A stretch of 64,000 bases of DNA from assembly GCF_900187015.1 (NCBI RefSeq), contig NZ_LT906479.1, positions 2,480,001 to 2,544,000 of the forward strand, written 5' to 3'. Of this stretch, positions 47,028 to 55,644 are shown one piece after another (within the stretch, counting starts at the first letter, position 1; each line of letters begins with the position of its first letter). The position numbers and the translations under genes are program-made. The DNA comes from Serratia ficaria. GTDB taxonomy: Bacteria > Pseudomonadota > Gammaproteobacteria > Enterobacterales > Enterobacteriaceae. Under the pieces are notes generated by a model that was given only the letters and a program-made list of their open reading frames with translations, was not told the origin of the DNA and searched no databases.

Positions 47028-48439
47028 TTTATCAACGGCTGAACGATTTCCCCGCCGATTTTTTGTGGGGCGCCTCGACCTCCGCCTATCAGGTGGAAGG
47101 GGCTTGGGATGAAGACGGCAAAAGTCCGTCGATAGTTGATATGCTCGATCACCCGCAGGGGACGGCGGATTTTCAGGTCGCCAGCGATCACTATCACCGC
47201 TTTCGCGAAGACGTGGCGCTGTTCGCCGAACTGGGGCTGAAGGCCTACCGCTTCTCGGTCGCCTGGACCCGCGTGCTGCCGGCGGGCACCGGCGAGGTCA
47301 ACCCGGCCGGGCTGGCGTTTTACCGCCAGCTGATCGATGCGCTGCTGGCGCATGGCATAGAGCCGGTGGTGACGCTGTACCATTTCGATCTGCCTTACGT
47401 GCTGGAGCAACAGGGCGGCTGGTCGAATCGCGCCACCATCGACGCTTTCGTCGCCTACGCCGGCGTGCTGTTCGACGCCTTCGGCGACCGGGTGAAATAC
47501 TGGCTGACCATCAATGAACAGAACACCATGATCCTGCACCCCGGGGCCATCGGCATGCCCAAGGGCGGCGCGCTGCCCGCCAAACGGGTGCTGTATCAGC
47601 AGAGTCACCATATGCTGGTGGCCCAGGCCCGGGTGATGGCCCTGTGCCATCAGCGCTGCCCCGGCGGGAAAATCGGCCCGGCGATCAACACCACCTCGAT
47701 GTATCAGGAAACCTGCCATCCGCTGGACGCCATCGCCGCCCACAACTGGGAAACGCTGCGCTGTTGGAGCTTTCTCGACGTGGCGGTGCACGGCCGTTAC
47801 AACCCGCTGGCCTGGCGCTATCTGCAGGATCGCGGCCTGGCGCCGGAGATGGCGCCGGCAGATGCGGCGCTGTTGCAGGCGGGAAAGCCGGATTATGTGG
47901 CGATCAATTACTATTCCACCGCCACCATCGCCGCCAGCCGCGGCGACGGCTCGGACGTGAGCGCGCGCGCCGGCGATCAGCAAATCATGCTGGGTGAACC
48001 GGGCGTGTATCGCGCGGCGGAGAATCCGTTTGTCGGCAAAACACGCTACGGCTGGGTGATCGACCCGGTCGGGCTGCGGCTGACGCTGCGCAAAACCTAT
48101 GAACGCTATCATTTGCCGATATTAATCACCGAAAACGGCATCGGCGCGCCGGATGAGTTGCAGGCCGATGGTACAATCGACGACGATTATCGCATCGAGT
48201 TTATGCGCCGGCATGTCGAACAGATGCTGCTGGCGATCAACGACGGCGTGGACTTGCTCGGTTACTGCCCGTGGGCGGCTATCGACGTGGTCAGCACGCA
48301 TCAGGGGTACGCCAAGCGTTACGGGTTCATCTACGTGAACCGCGGAGAGCAGGATCTGAAGGATTTGCGGCGCATCAGGAAACGCAGTTTTGGCTGGTAT
48401 CAGCGGCTGATTGCCGCCAATGGCCGGCTTGACCGATAA
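47024..48439 (+). CDS. bglB: 6-phospho-beta-glucosidase (GH1)
   Basis: Cleaves the 6-phospho-beta-glucosides delivered by the PTS into glucose-6-phosphate and aglycone. 471 residues, with the GH1 N-terminal signature FLWGASTSAYQVEGAW, the acid/base Glu165 in TINEQN and the nucleophile in ITENGIG. Phosphate-binding Lys/Tyr residues are present near YAKRYGFIYVN. The start overlaps the PTS stop (ATGA). No second RAT/terminator stands between the two genes, unlike E. coli bgl. Confidence 0.94.
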   Translation: MIYQRLNDFPADFLWGASTSAYQVEGAWDEDGKSPSIVDMLDHPQGTADFQVASDHYHRFREDVALFAELGLKAYRFSVAWTRVLPAGTGEVNPAGLAFYRQLIDALLAHGIEPVVTLYHFDLPYVLEQQGGWSNRATIDAFVAYAGVLFDAFGDRVKYWLTINEQNTMILHPGAIGMPKGGALPAKRVLYQQSHHMLVAQARVMALCHQRCPGGKIGPAINTTSMYQETCHPLDAIAAHNWETLRCWSFLDVAVHGRYNPLAWRYLQDRGLAPEMAPADAALLQAGKPDYVAINYYSTATIAASRGDGSDVSARAGDQQIMLGEPGVYRAAENPFVGKTRYGWVIDPVGLRLTLRKTYERYHLPILITENGIGAPDELQADGTIDDDYRIEFMRRHVEQMLLAINDGVDLLGYCPWAAIDVVSTHQGYAKRYGFIYVNRGEQDLKDLRRIRKRSFGWYQRLIAANGRLDR

Positions 48440-48462
48440 AACAGAGGGTTGCGGCGGAGACG

Positions 48463-49302
48463 ATGAAAGTCATTAAGGTGCTCAATAACAGTCTGGTGTT
48501 AACGGCGGACGACGATAACCGCGAAGCTATCGTGATGGGTAAGGGTATCGGCTTTAACAGCAAAGCGGGTGACGTTCTCGATTCGGCCGTTATTGAGAAA
48601 ATTTATGTGGTGCAGGACGGCCAAAAGGGCCGCGATTATCTGCGGCTGATTGAAAGCGCGCCGGAAGAGCACATCGAGATCGTGCAGATGATCCTCAATG
48701 AAGCCAACCGGCAGCTTAACGGCAGAATCAACGAACAGATTTTCTTCACCCTGGCGGACCATATCAGCTTCGCCATCGAGCGCTATCACAAGGGCATCGC
48801 CATTCAAAATCGGCTGCTGTTCGAGGTTAAACGCTTCTATCCGCAGGAGTTTGCGGTGGGGCTGCGGGCGCTGGCGCACATCAACCGGCGCCTGAAGATC
48901 ACCCTGCCGGAAGAAGAGGCGGGCAATATCGCCTTTCATCTGGTTAACGGCCAGACCGACGTGCAAAACATGGAGCATACGCTGCTGGCGGTGAAGATGC
49001 TGAAAGACATTTTCAACATCATCAAGTATCACTTTCGCATCGATATCGATACGGATTCCCTGAACTACGCGCGCTTTTTGCTGCATATGCAGTTTTTCAT
49101 TCAACGCATGATCGAAGGCCAGCAGGTGCGCTCGAAAGACGACTTTATCTTCTCTCAGGTGACCGCGGAGTACCCGCATGCCTATCGCGGGGCGTTATTG
49201 ATCCGCGATTACGTGAAGAATTTGCTGCAGATGGAGATGTCGAACGACGAACTGCTGTATCTGGTGATCCACCTGACGCGCATCGCCAGTCAGGCGGAGT
49301 AA
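48463..49302 (+). CDS. bglG: BglG/LicT-family antiterminator
   Basis: RNA-binding regulator of 279 residues: CAT domain (1-55, KVLNNSLVLTADDDNREAIV), then PRD1 (LADHISFAIERYH, ALAHINRRLKITLPEEEAGNIAFHL) and PRD2 (HFRIDIDTDSLNYARFLLHM, LVIHLTRI). When dephosphorylated by substrate flow through the PTS it should bind the RAT and let transcription pass. It is the last gene of the operon, the reverse of E. coli bglGFB. Its 3' end overlaps the convergent LysR gene by 13 bases. Confidence 0.93.
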   Translation: MKVIKVLNNSLVLTADDDNREAIVMGKGIGFNSKAGDVLDSAVIEKIYVVQDGQKGRDYLRLIESAPEEHIEIVQMILNEANRQLNGRINEQIFFTLADHISFAIERYHKGIAIQNRLLFEVKRFYPQEFAVGLRALAHINRRLKITLPEEEAGNIAFHLVNGQTDVQNMEHTLLAVKMLKDIFNIIKYHFRIDIDTDSLNYARFLLHMQFFIQRMIEGQQVRSKDDFIFSQVTAEYPHAYRGALLIRDYVKNLLQMEMSNDELLYLVIHLTRIASQAE

Positions 49303-50210
49303 TCGGCCAGCGCCGTCTCGGCCACCAATTGGCGAAAGCGTTCAACCATGGCCGAGGTCTGGTTGCTGCGCAGCGCCAGATACAGCGGGGCGCTGAGCTG
49401 CGCATCTGCGGCAATGGCGCGGTAAACGATGCCGTCGCCGCTTAACCGGCGCATGGAGGCCGGTACGATCGACAGGCCCAAACCGGCGCCGACCAGGCTG
49501 AGGGTGGCCGGCAGGCGCGGCGCTTCCTGCACGATGCGCGGGCTGAAACCGGCGCGGTGACAGGCGGCCAGAATGGCGTCGTACAGCCCCTGGCCGGCCG
49601 GGCGACGGTAGAGAATAAAGGCTTCGTGGGCCAGCGCATCCAGCGGCAGCGGCGCCGGGCTTTCCACCGCCAGCCGATGGCCCACCGGCAGGGCGGCGAT
49701 CATCGGTTCGCTGAGCACCGGCTCGACGGTCAATCCGGGAATGCCGCTGGCCGGCGAGCGCACGAAGGCGACGTCGAGCCGCTGATCCACCAGGGCGTCC
49801 ATCAATTCACCGCTGCCGGCCTCTTCCAGCTGGGTGGCGATGCCCGGCAAAATGTCGCGGTAGCGGCGCAGCAGGTTGGGCACGAACGGATGCAGCGCGG
49901 CGGAGCTGGTGAAGCCGATGGCGATATGCCCCTGTTCACCGCGCGCGGCGCGGCGCACCGCCTCGGTGAGATGTTCCGCGCGGGCCAGCAGGGCGCGCGC
50001 TTCGTCAAACAGCACCTTGCCCGCTTCGGTAACGCGCACCCCGCGCGGCAGCCGCTGCAGCAGCTTGACCTCCAGCTCGTCTTCCAGCCCCTGCAGCAAG
50101 CGGGTCAGCGGCGGCTGCTGAATAAACAGCCGCTCGGCGGCGCGGGTGATGTTGCCTTCTTCCACTACGGTAACGAACGCCCGCAGGCGCCGCAGTTCAA
50201 TGGCTGCCAT
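49290..50210 (-). CDS. LysR-family transcriptional regulator
   Basis: 306 residues from ATG 50210, with the N-terminal helix-turn-helix (LRRLRAFVTVVEEGNITRAAERLFIQQPPLTRLLQGLE) and an effector domain (GHIAIGFTSSAALHPFVPNLL) like the BenM/CatM subgroup. An upstream ATG at 50255 would place 15 residues before the helix-turn-helix, unusual for the family, but its ribosome site is no worse. It is divergent from the chromate-transporter pair and may control it. Confidence 0.85.
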   Translation of the reverse strand: MAAIELRRLRAFVTVVEEGNITRAAERLFIQQPPLTRLLQGLEDELEVKLLQRLPRGVRVTEAGKVLFDEARALLARAEHLTEAVRRAARGEQGHIAIGFTSSAALHPFVPNLLRRYRDILPGIATQLEEAGSGELMDALVDQRLDVAFVRSPASGIPGLTVEPVLSEPMIAALPVGHRLAVESPAPLPLDALAHEAFILYRRPAGQGLYDAILAACHRAGFSPRIVQEAPRLPATLSLVGAGLGLSIVPASMRRLSGDGIVYRAIAADAQLSAPLYLALRSNQTSAMVERFRQLVAETALADYSA

Positions 50211-50309
50211 ACCTTCAGGGTATCCTTGGTTTATCTGAAATGCATTAGACATCATGGCATGGCGGCGCGCATGATACCAGCCATCAAAAATAAGCGATGT
50301 GGAACTGCA

Positions 50310-50876
50310 ATGTCTGATGCGAATGCGTTAAACAACCGCCCGCAGGGCAAGCCGGGCAACGGCGAGCTGTTTTTGGGTTTTTTGTGGCTGGGCCTGATTG
50401 GCTTTGGCGGCGTGCTGCCGCTGGCGCGCAGCATGCTGGTGGAGCAACGGCGCTGGCTGAGCGGCGAACAGTTTACCGAGCTGCTCGGGCTGTGCCAGTT
50501 TCTGCCCGGCGGCAATGTGATCAACCTGTCGGTGGCGGTGGGCATGGAGTTCCGCGGCCTGCGCGGCGCGCTGTGCGCCTTGCTCGGGCTGATCAGCGCG
50601 CCGACGGCGATCGTGGTGGGGTTGGGCATGGTGTACGCCCGCTTTCAGGACGACCCGCATGTCCAGCACGTTTTTGCCGGCTTGGCGGCGGCGGCGGCCG
50701 GGCTGCTGCTGTCCACCGGGCTGAAAATGCTGCTGCCGCTGCGCGGTAAATGGCCGGCGTTGGCGGTTGTCGCGCTGGCATTGGTCGCCATCGCCTGGCT
50801 GCGCTTGCCGCTGCTGCCGACCATGCTGGTGCTGGCGCCGCTGAGCATTCTGCTGATGTGGCGGATGCCGTCATGA
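50310..50876 (+). CDS. Chromate transporter, N-terminal half (ChrA family)
   Basis: 188 residues of CHR-domain protein with LGFLWLGLIGFGGVLPLARSM, the LGLCQFLPGGNVINLSVAVG block (the usual PGP motif reads PGG here) and about six TM helices. Short-chain chromate-ion transporters are encoded as two adjacent half-genes, as here. Its stop overlaps the next ATG (ATGA). The actual anion transported is uncertain; chromate is the named family function. Confidence 0.87.
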   Translation: MSDANALNNRPQGKPGNGELFLGFLWLGLIGFGGVLPLARSMLVEQRRWLSGEQFTELLGLCQFLPGGNVINLSVAVGMEFRGLRGALCALLGLISAPTAIVVGLGMVYARFQDDPHVQHVFAGLAAAAAGLLLSTGLKMLLPLRGKWPALAVVALALVAIAWLRLPLLPTMLVLAPLSILLMWRMPS

Positions 50877-51394
50877 TCGGCGTACTGATCGCGCTGGCGA
50901 TGATTTTCACCGAGCTTTCGCTGCTGGCGTTCGGCGGCGGCATGACCATACTGCCGGAGATGCAGCGGCAGGTGGTGGAGGTGCATCAGTGGATGAGCGC
51001 CCGGGAGTTCAGCGCGCTGTTCGCCATGGCGCAGGCCGTGCCGGGGCCGAACATGATGATCGTGCCGCTGGTCGGCTGGCACGTCGCCGGTTGGGCGGGG
51101 CTGCTGGTGTCTTCAGTCGCCAAATTCGGGCCGTCTTCGATCGTCACGCTGTTGGTGATGGGCGCCTGGCGGCGCTTCAAGGATCGGCCGTGGCGGCGCA
51201 TCGTACAGGCCGGGCTGGTGCCGCTGACCGTTGGGCTGGTGGCGGCCAGCGGGGTGTTGATCGCCGAAGCCTCGGCGCCCAACTGGCCGCTGGCGGCGAT
51301 CGTTGCGCTGGCCACCGCGCTGAGCATGAGCAAGCGCATTCACCCGCTGTGGGTGTTGGCCGGCGGCGCCGCGCTCGGGCTGCTGATGGCCTGA
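50873..51394 (+). CDS. Chromate transporter, C-terminal half (ChrA family)
   Basis: 173 residues, second CHR domain: LLAFGGGMTILPEM and AQAVPGPNMMIVPLVGWHVAG, the conserved PGP motif. It starts at 50873 by a four-base overlap; the open frame extends upstream but only inside the previous gene. It pairs with the first half to make the full channel. Confidence 0.87.
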   Translation: MIGVLIALAMIFTELSLLAFGGGMTILPEMQRQVVEVHQWMSAREFSALFAMAQAVPGPNMMIVPLVGWHVAGWAGLLVSSVAKFGPSSIVTLLVMGAWRRFKDRPWRRIVQAGLVPLTVGLVAASGVLIAEASAPNWPLAAIVALATALSMSKRIHPLWVLAGGAALGLLMA

Positions 51395-51400
51395 GCGCCG

Positions 51401-51811
51401 TTAGCGCGGGGTCAGCATAAAGCGTGAAGGGCCGTTGCGGTCGACCAATTCATAGCGTTTTGGCGCGGTCAGCGCCAGAAACGCCACCATGCCGCCGTCG
51501 GCGTTGGTCAGCGTCATGCCGTCCGGCGTCGGCCGCCAGGCGACCGGCGCTTCTTTCAGCGCCAGCGGCTGCAGGCACTGCGGCGAAGCGCTGAAGCGAT
51601 AGGCGTTGGTGTCCGCCACTTTTTCGTCGCTCAGCTCGACGTCGCAGGCTACGCCGCCGCCGTCGATGGCGCTCAGCCGCCAATGGCCTTTCAGCGCGGA
51701 AGGTTCCGGCAACGGCAGTGAACTGCCCAGCGCACTGCTGCACAATAAGCTCATAACGACTCCTGTCAGGGTGGCGCGGCGTAACGCGCGCGCAGGGAAA
51801 AAGGTCGGCAT
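51401..51811 (-). CDS. inh: Serralysin-type metalloprotease inhibitor (Inh/AprI family)
   Basis: Periplasmic inhibitor of 136 residues. Signal peptide followed by mature SSLPLPEPSALKGHWRLS and the eight-stranded barrel of the family, with the Cys pair in GGVACDVEL and SPQCLQPL. In the family the N-terminal strand plugs the active site of serralysins and protects the cell from escaped protease. AAAGGAG lies at ideal distance before the ATG. Divergent from the serralysin gene that follows, its likely partner. No type I secretion genes are adjacent. Confidence 0.9.
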   Translation of the reverse strand: MPTFFPARALRRATLTGVVMSLLCSSALGSSLPLPEPSALKGHWRLSAIDGGGVACDVELSDEKVADTNAYRFSASPQCLQPLALKEAPVAWRPTPDGMTLTNADGGMVAFLALTAPKRYELVDRNGPSRFMLTPR

Positions 51812-52159
51812 CGGTCACTCCTTTCGGCTATCCGTACACACCTTAGCACGTTACCGGGGCGCCGGTGAGCGAAGGGCAGGCCATTTTAAACCTCGTTTAT
51901 TCTGAGTGAACATTGAGAAAACGCGGCTGAAAAACGAGCCATTATCAGATTTTTGTTAATGTACTCTTATTAATTCATTGTCGTGTCGGCAGTTTATTTC
52001 GAGCCGGCCAGCGAATTTTAACCTTGTACTCCCGGCGCTGCAGCCGCATTTCCTGGCCCGCTGACTATACTGGACATCCGTAAGCGCAAGCTTGCATTAG
52101 AGGTACTGATGAATAGTCTTACCGATCCCGTGGGTTCCGTTGTGTACAAGGAGAATGCA
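51812..52159. other. Divergent regulatory gap between inhibitor and protease
   Basis: 348 bases holding the promoters of both genes. A TATACT hexamer at 52066-52071, about 90 bases before the protease start, is a candidate -10. An AT-rich patch lies at 51940-51985. An in-frame ATG at 52109 with GAGGT upstream could start a 17-residue longer protease. No other gene is visible. Confidence 0.4.
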
Positions 52160-53776
52160 ATGAGCCGTAACCAGCATGACATTTTGCAAGATGATGATGA
52201 GTTCACCAGCCTGGCCGCCACATCCCCCGACGATCATAACGATCGGTTCTACTATCACCAGCCCGGCAGCATCTACGACGGCTTCGGCTACGGCGCGGTG
52301 CTGACGCTGGGCAACGCCAACCTTTACAGCAACCAGCGCGGCGGCGAACCGATCGCTAACCTCGGCAAAAACCGCGACAACTACGGTTTCGACCGCGCCG
52401 CCGATCAGCTGACGCGCAGCGGCCTGACGCATAACGGCGATCGGGTTGATCACCAGTCGGTGGATTTGACCTACTCGTTTCTGACGCAAAGCGCGCTAGA
52501 CCGCATCGGCCAGACCGGCGACGGCGACAAGGGGCTACAGCCGTTGACCCAGGCGGCGCAGGCGCAGGCGCTGAAATCGATGCAGGCCTGGGCCGACGTG
52601 GCGAACGTCACCTTTACCGAAGCGCCGTCGACCGATCTCAATCACCGGGCGGACATCACCTTCGCCTACTTTACCCTGCGCGCCGACGGCAGCGTGGCGG
52701 CAGGCAGCGGTGAGAAAGCCATCAACGCCTATGCCTACTATCCGCCCACTTCACGGCCCGGCGCGGATAACAGCGACGCCGGCACGGTGTGGTTCAACAA
52801 GAACTTCGCCACCCACCAGGCACCGGTTTCCGGCGACTTCAGCAGCCAGACGTTTACCCACGAACTGGGGCATGCGCTGGGGTTGTCGCACCCGGGGGCC
52901 TACGACGCAGCGCGGGGCAACCCGAGTTACCAACATGACGCCGAGTACTACCAGGACTCGCTGCAGTACTCGATCATGAGCTATTTCGACGCCTCCTACA
53001 CCGGCGCGGACGCCAAAGGGGTCTACGGCTACGGCCCGATGGTCGATGACATCGCCGCCATCCAGAAACTGTACGGCGCCAATATGAGCACCCGCACCGG
53101 CGATACCGTCTATGGCTTCAATTCCAACACCGGGCGCGATTTTCTGACGGCGACGGCGGATAACGGCCAGCCGGTCAACTTTGCGGTGTGGGACGCCGGC
53201 GGCAACGACACGCTGGATTTCTCCGGCTACGGCCAACAGCAGACGATCAATCTGAACGACGGCGCCTTTTCCAGCGTGGGCGGCGGTGAGCAGAACGTGG
53301 CCATCGCCCGCGGCGCGATCGTCGAGAACGCCATTGGCGGCAGCGGCCGCGACGTGATTATCGGCAACGATCAGGACAACCTGCTGGCGGGCAACGCCGG
53401 TTCCGACGTGCTGTACGGCGGGCTGGGCGCCGATCATTTGTGGGGCGGCAAAGACGCCAATAACTTCACCGATTATTTTGTTTATCTCAGCGCCAAAGAG
53501 TCCACCCCGACGGCGTTCGACGTGATTGAGGATTTCGAACACGGCATCGACAAGATCGATCTCTCCGGTCTGCGCTTCAACGATAGCCTGAGCGAGCTGC
53601 GCTTTATCGACGCCGACAGCGGATTCAGCGGCCGGTCAGGGGAGATCCAGCTCAACTTCGACGCCTTCAGCGGCACCACCGATCTGCTGCTGAACACCCA
53701 AAACCACGGCTATGCCGCCGACTTCAAGATCCAGGTGGTCGGGCAGGTGGAGCAGAGCGATATTTTGTTTGCCTGA
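52160..53776 (+). CDS. Serralysin-family secreted zinc metalloprotease (M10B, RTX)
   Basis: Extracellular protease of 538 residues. Catalytic domain with HELGHALGLSH (zinc ligands His234, His238, His244) and the Met-turn SIMSYF, then calcium-binding RTX nonapeptides (GGSGRDVIIGN, GNAGSDVLYGG, GGLGADHLWGG) and the M10 C-terminal domain. The C-terminus ends SDILFA, related to but not the usual DFxV type I secretion tail. It has no Sec signal peptide, so export should go through a LipBCD/PrtDEF-type system elsewhere. Clearly different in sequence from the classical Serratia serralysin, so a paralogue. ATG 52160 has AAGGAG six bases upstream. Confidence 0.93.
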   Translation: MSRNQHDILQDDDEFTSLAATSPDDHNDRFYYHQPGSIYDGFGYGAVLTLGNANLYSNQRGGEPIANLGKNRDNYGFDRAADQLTRSGLTHNGDRVDHQSVDLTYSFLTQSALDRIGQTGDGDKGLQPLTQAAQAQALKSMQAWADVANVTFTEAPSTDLNHRADITFAYFTLRADGSVAAGSGEKAINAYAYYPPTSRPGADNSDAGTVWFNKNFATHQAPVSGDFSSQTFTHELGHALGLSHPGAYDAARGNPSYQHDAEYYQDSLQYSIMSYFDASYTGADAKGVYGYGPMVDDIAAIQKLYGANMSTRTGDTVYGFNSNTGRDFLTATADNGQPVNFAVWDAGGNDTLDFSGYGQQQTINLNDGAFSSVGGGEQNVAIARGAIVENAIGGSGRDVIIGNDQDNLLAGNAGSDVLYGGLGADHLWGGKDANNFTDYFVYLSAKESTPTAFDVIEDFEHGIDKIDLSGLRFNDSLSELRFIDADSGFSGRSGEIQLNFDAFSGTTDLLLNTQNHGYAADFKIQVVGQVEQSDILFA

Positions 53777-53795
53777 TCGGCTGATAAGAATCAGA

Positions 53796-53817
53796 AAAAG
53801 GGCCATTCGGCCCTTTT
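53796..53817. terminator. Bidirectional terminator between protease and DHFR-like gene
   Basis: AAAAGGGCC-ATTC-GGCCCTTTT is a perfect 9-bp stem with a 4-base loop, A-run on one side and T-run on the other, between two converging genes. It can serve both. Confidence 0.9.
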
Positions 53818-53823
53818 GTCACT

Positions 53824-54486
53824 TCACTGTTCAACCTCTGCGGTTTCCAGCGCAAAGGAGCCGGTGGCGACATCGCCGTCGCGCCGATAGTGCGCGAGGA
53901 TCACGCCGGTGGGCGAGACGATGGAGCGGGCCAGCCTGAAGGCCGCCGGCGCCGCGTCGTCGCCAAACAGCCGCTTGCCGCCGCCGAGCATCAGCGGGTA
54001 GGTCAGCAGGCGCAGCTCGTCCACCAGATCGTGCGCCAGCAACAGCTGGACCAGCTCGCTGCTGCCCTGAACCAACAACGCCGGCCCCTGGCCGTTTTTC
54101 AGCTCGTGCAGGCGGGCGACGATGTCCCGCCCCAGCCACTGGCTGTTTTGCCACCCCAGCGTCTCGCCGTGATGGGTGGCGACGTATTTGGTCGCCTGAT
54201 TGAAGGTCCTGGCGATATCGGCGGTGAGCCGCTCGAAGCCTTCCGCGTCGGGCTCGGTGGCGATATGCGGCCAGTAGGCGGCGAAAATGTCGTAGGTGCG
54301 GCGGCCCAACAGCAAATCGAAGGGCTGGGCAAAGGTCTCGCCCATGGCTTCGGCGATGGCGTCGTCCCAATAGGGCACCGTCCAGCCGCCGAAGCGGAAA
54401 CCGCCGGTGAGGTCTTCTTCCGGTCCGCCCGGCGCCTGCATAACTCCGTCAAGGCTGATGAACGCGCCGACGATAATGTGTCGCAT
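53824..54486 (-). CDS. Dihydrofolate reductase-family protein (RibD C-terminal fold)
   Basis: 220 residues, beginning MRHIIVGAFISLDGVMQAPGG, with LLLGRRTYDIFAAYWP and LLVQGSSELVQLLLAHDLVDEL, the RibD_C/YwjB-like pattern. It probably is an NADPH-dependent reductase of unknown substrate; it is not a housekeeping FolA. Single gene with its own terminator; start at 54486 with GGAGAC upstream. Confidence 0.82.
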   Translation of the reverse strand: MRHIIVGAFISLDGVMQAPGGPEEDLTGGFRFGGWTVPYWDDAIAEAMGETFAQPFDLLLGRRTYDIFAAYWPHIATEPDAEGFERLTADIARTFNQATKYVATHHGETLGWQNSQWLGRDIVARLHELKNGQGPALLVQGSSELVQLLLAHDLVDELRLLTYPLMLGGGKRLFGDDAAPAAFRLARSIVSPTGVILAHYRRDGDVATGSFALETAEVEQ

Positions 54487-54555
54487 GGCTGTCTCCTGCA
54501 GTGCAATCGCTGCTCAAAGTTTAGCCGCGGCGGGCCGGCATCGCCAATCCGTCGG

Positions 54556-55563
54556 CTAAGGCCGCAGCGCCTTGAGCAGCGCCTGGTTAAACCGCTCGGG
54601 TTGTTCCATCTGCGGCGCATGGCCCAGCCCCGGGAACTCGACCAGCGTGGCGTGCGGGATCAGCTTCGCCGCCTGTTTGCCCAGCACCTCGTAGTGGCCG
54701 AGCGTCGCCTTGACCGCCGGCGGGGCGACGTCGCTGCCGATGGCGGTGGTGTCGGCGGTGCCGATCATCAGGGTGGTCGGGGTTTGCAGATCTTTGAATT
54801 CGTAGTACACCGGCTGGGTGAAGATCATGTCGTAGATCAGCGCCGAATTCCAGGCCACCAGCCGGTGCCCCGGCCCGTTGTTCAACCCGGCCAGCATGTC
54901 CACCCAGCGATCGTACTCCGGTTTCCAGCGCCCGACGTAATAGGTCTTCAGCTCATAGCTGCGAATGCCTTCGGCAGAGGTTTTCAGCTCGCGCTCGAAC
55001 CATTGATCGACGCTGCGCCACGGCACGCCTTTGGCCTTCCAGTCTTCCAGCCCGATCGGGTTGACCATCACCAGCCGTTCGACCGCCTGCGGGTACATCA
55101 GGCTGTAGCGCGTCGCCAGCATGCCGCCGGTGGAATGGCCGACGATTATCGCCTTGCCGATTTTGAGGTTTTGCAACAGGTCGCGGGTGTTTTGCGCCAG
55201 CTGCTGGAAGCTGTACTGATAATGCTGCGGCTTGGTGGAGGAGCAAAAGCCGATCTGATCCGGCGCAATGACCCGGTAACCGGCCTTGCTCAGCGCCTTG
55301 ATGCTGTCCTGCCAGGTGGCGGCGCAGAAGTTTTTGCCGTGCATCAGCACCGCGGTGCGGCCGTTGGCTTCCCCCTCCGGCGGCACGTCCATGTAACCCA
55401 TCTTCAACTGCTGCCCCTGCGAGCTGAAGCTGAATTGCTGCAGCGGGTAAGGGTAGTGGAAGCCCTGCAGCTCGGGGCCGTACTTCGGCGTTTGGTCGGC
55501 GGCCGCGGCGGTGAACGCGGCCAGCGCGCCGAACAGCAGCGCGCAGCGGGTCAATTTCAGCAT
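54556..55563 (-). CDS. Secreted alpha/beta hydrolase
   Basis: 335 residues with a signal peptide (MLKLTRCALLFGALAAFTAAAA-D). The hydrolase core has VLMHGKNFCAATW (oxyanion loop), the nucleophile elbow GHSTGG and the C-terminal His block LVEFPGLGHAPQMEQPE. It should act in the periplasm on an ester, amide or C-C bond; the substrate is unknown. ATG 55563 follows GGAG at seven bases. It is 81 bases downstream of the PhyH-type gene on the same strand and could share its transcript. Confidence 0.85.
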   Translation of the reverse strand: MLKLTRCALLFGALAAFTAAAADQTPKYGPELQGFHYPYPLQQFSFSSQGQQLKMGYMDVPPEGEANGRTAVLMHGKNFCAATWQDSIKALSKAGYRVIAPDQIGFCSSTKPQHYQYSFQQLAQNTRDLLQNLKIGKAIIVGHSTGGMLATRYSLMYPQAVERLVMVNPIGLEDWKAKGVPWRSVDQWFERELKTSAEGIRSYELKTYYVGRWKPEYDRWVDMLAGLNNGPGHRLVAWNSALIYDMIFTQPVYYEFKDLQTPTTLMIGTADTTAIGSDVAPPAVKATLGHYEVLGKQAAKLIPHATLVEFPGLGHAPQMEQPERFNQALLKALRP

Positions 55564-55644
55564 CCTTAACTCCTGATGAAAACGGACAAGAGCCGAGTAT
55601 AGCCGCAATAGCGCCGCCGCCGAAAGCCAGACGACGGCGCGGCG

